From Capra hircus (Eukaryota > Chordata > Mammalia > Artiodactyla > Bovidae), in NCBI RefSeq assembly GCF_001704415.2, contig NW_017189517.1, positions 11,481,167 through 11,545,166 of the forward strand: 64,000 bases of DNA. The letters are read 5' to 3'. The position numbers were made by a program, and so were the translations under genes. The stretch's first letter is position 1, and every line of letters starts with the position of its first letter. Under the pieces are notes generated by a model, which made no database searches, was not told the DNA's origin, and worked only from the letters and a program-made list of their open reading frames with translations. This document shows positions 63,186-64,000 of this stretch, piece after piece.

Positions 63186-64000
63186 GTAGGTGTGCACATG
63201 TGCATACCTGCTGTTGGAAACACAATTGAAATTTATGCTCACAGAAAAACTCCTAGCAAGAAGTACCTGTCTCAGAGACATCTGTGTTACCACTCCCTCA
63301 CCCCTGTCTCTCCTGGACCTCTTCTTGCTCCAGCTTGTGCTGTTCTGTGGGTACAGCCAAAGCATGCTGGCGAGCCTAACATCTTTATAACAGCGAGTCA
63401 GAAAACAAAGAGACTCTTGTCTCAAGCTGGGCCAAAGAATGGATACTGCGAAAGCTGATTTCTTTGGATGAGGAAAGCAGAAACAGACCACAGTATATAG
63501 GAACATTCCTGGTGGCTCCCTGGGAGGCAGAGGGGCTTCAGCTGCTTGGTGGCAGCGTGGGGAGAACAGTTCATGGAACACACCTCGGGCCTGGGACTTG
63601 AACCAGCCCTAGAACCAAGGGGCACTTTCCTGCCATACTCAACCAGTGTTTCTTGTGGAAATATTTGCCCTCAAGAAACATGCAGTCTCTTCATGTCAGT
63701 GTGAGGGCTGAAAAAAGAAAACTTGACACTTGTTCCCTGACTGGAAGTGAAGGTGAAATCCAAGTCTCAGTAGGTGCCTTCTGCCATTCCTCTGTGTCCT
63801 CCCCAGCTGTTGGGAGGGACAGAAGCTGTCTGCTTCCCCACCCCTCCCAGTCACCCCTTCCCAGCAGTTCTGGAGAGAAGCTGTGAGCCCCAGGAGTCTC
63901 TGCACCCCATAGTTCCTCCCTACAGTTACTTTACAATCTGGAAGCAAAAGAACAATGACTCTCCTCTTGCTAAAAACAGAGATTAGAAAATATTTTTAAG

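Noticed and set aside
62991..63581. The longest open frame in the window (196 codons, - strand).
   Set aside because: It runs through a (CA)n repeat, giving valine/cysteine/histidine-rich low complexity, and has no recognisable domain or supporting signals.

Overview
The window is from a bovid (most likely cattle or a close relative) and is almost entirely intron of one gene. The organism call rests on the repeats: many Bov-tA and BOV-A2 SINEs, several BovB (RTE) LINE copies, older CHR-type SINEs shared by cetartiodactyls, and young L1 copies with the bovine-type 3' end. No sign of bacterial or viral gene organisation exists, and there is no CRISPR array, operon or rRNA.

The gene is glypican-3 (GPC3), on the + strand. 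Two consecutive internal coding exons are recognised by translation and splice sites: 1843-1963 (residues about 432-471 in human numbering) and 56460-56619 (about 472-525). The second carries both serine-glycine sites for heparan sulfate chains. By analogy with the eight-exon human gene these are exons 6 and 7. The window therefore runs from the 3' end of intron 5, through exon 6, a 54.5-kb intron 6 and exon 7, into intron 7. The signal peptide, the cysteine-rich lobe, the furin site and the GPI-anchor exon lie outside. GPC3 is X-linked in mammals, so this is probably X-chromosome sequence.

Layout: 1-1842 is intron 5, with a BovB end at the window edge and a twin-primed L1 189 bp before exon 6. 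In intron 6, 2-19 kb holds ancient L1, L2, L3 and MIR remnants, two BOV-A2 copies in opposite orientation, a nested hAT-like element and an unexplained 119-bp dispersed duplication. The 19-38 kb stretch is the richest in BovB, Bov-tA and nested insertions, with a solo endogenous-retrovirus LTR at 28.8 kb and a 1.9-kb BovB with reverse-transcriptase remnants at 35.9-37.8 kb. The 39-42.5 kb stretch is one old L1 carrying four SINEs. The 43-56 kb stretch is sparser in repeats, and 51.8-52.9 kb and 53.5-56.4 kb show no repeat I recognise. Intron 7 (56.6-64 kb) holds an old L1 with a CHR SINE, L2 and MIR remnants, and a young L1 inserted in a MER5A element.

I found no previously undescribed gene system. 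The points worth a second look are structural: L1 insertions with perfect target-site duplications, a possible 3' transduction, local duplications and the repeat-poor blocks. Repeat family names are from recognition of consensus-like sequence, not from a database search. Boundaries without a stated duplication are approximate.
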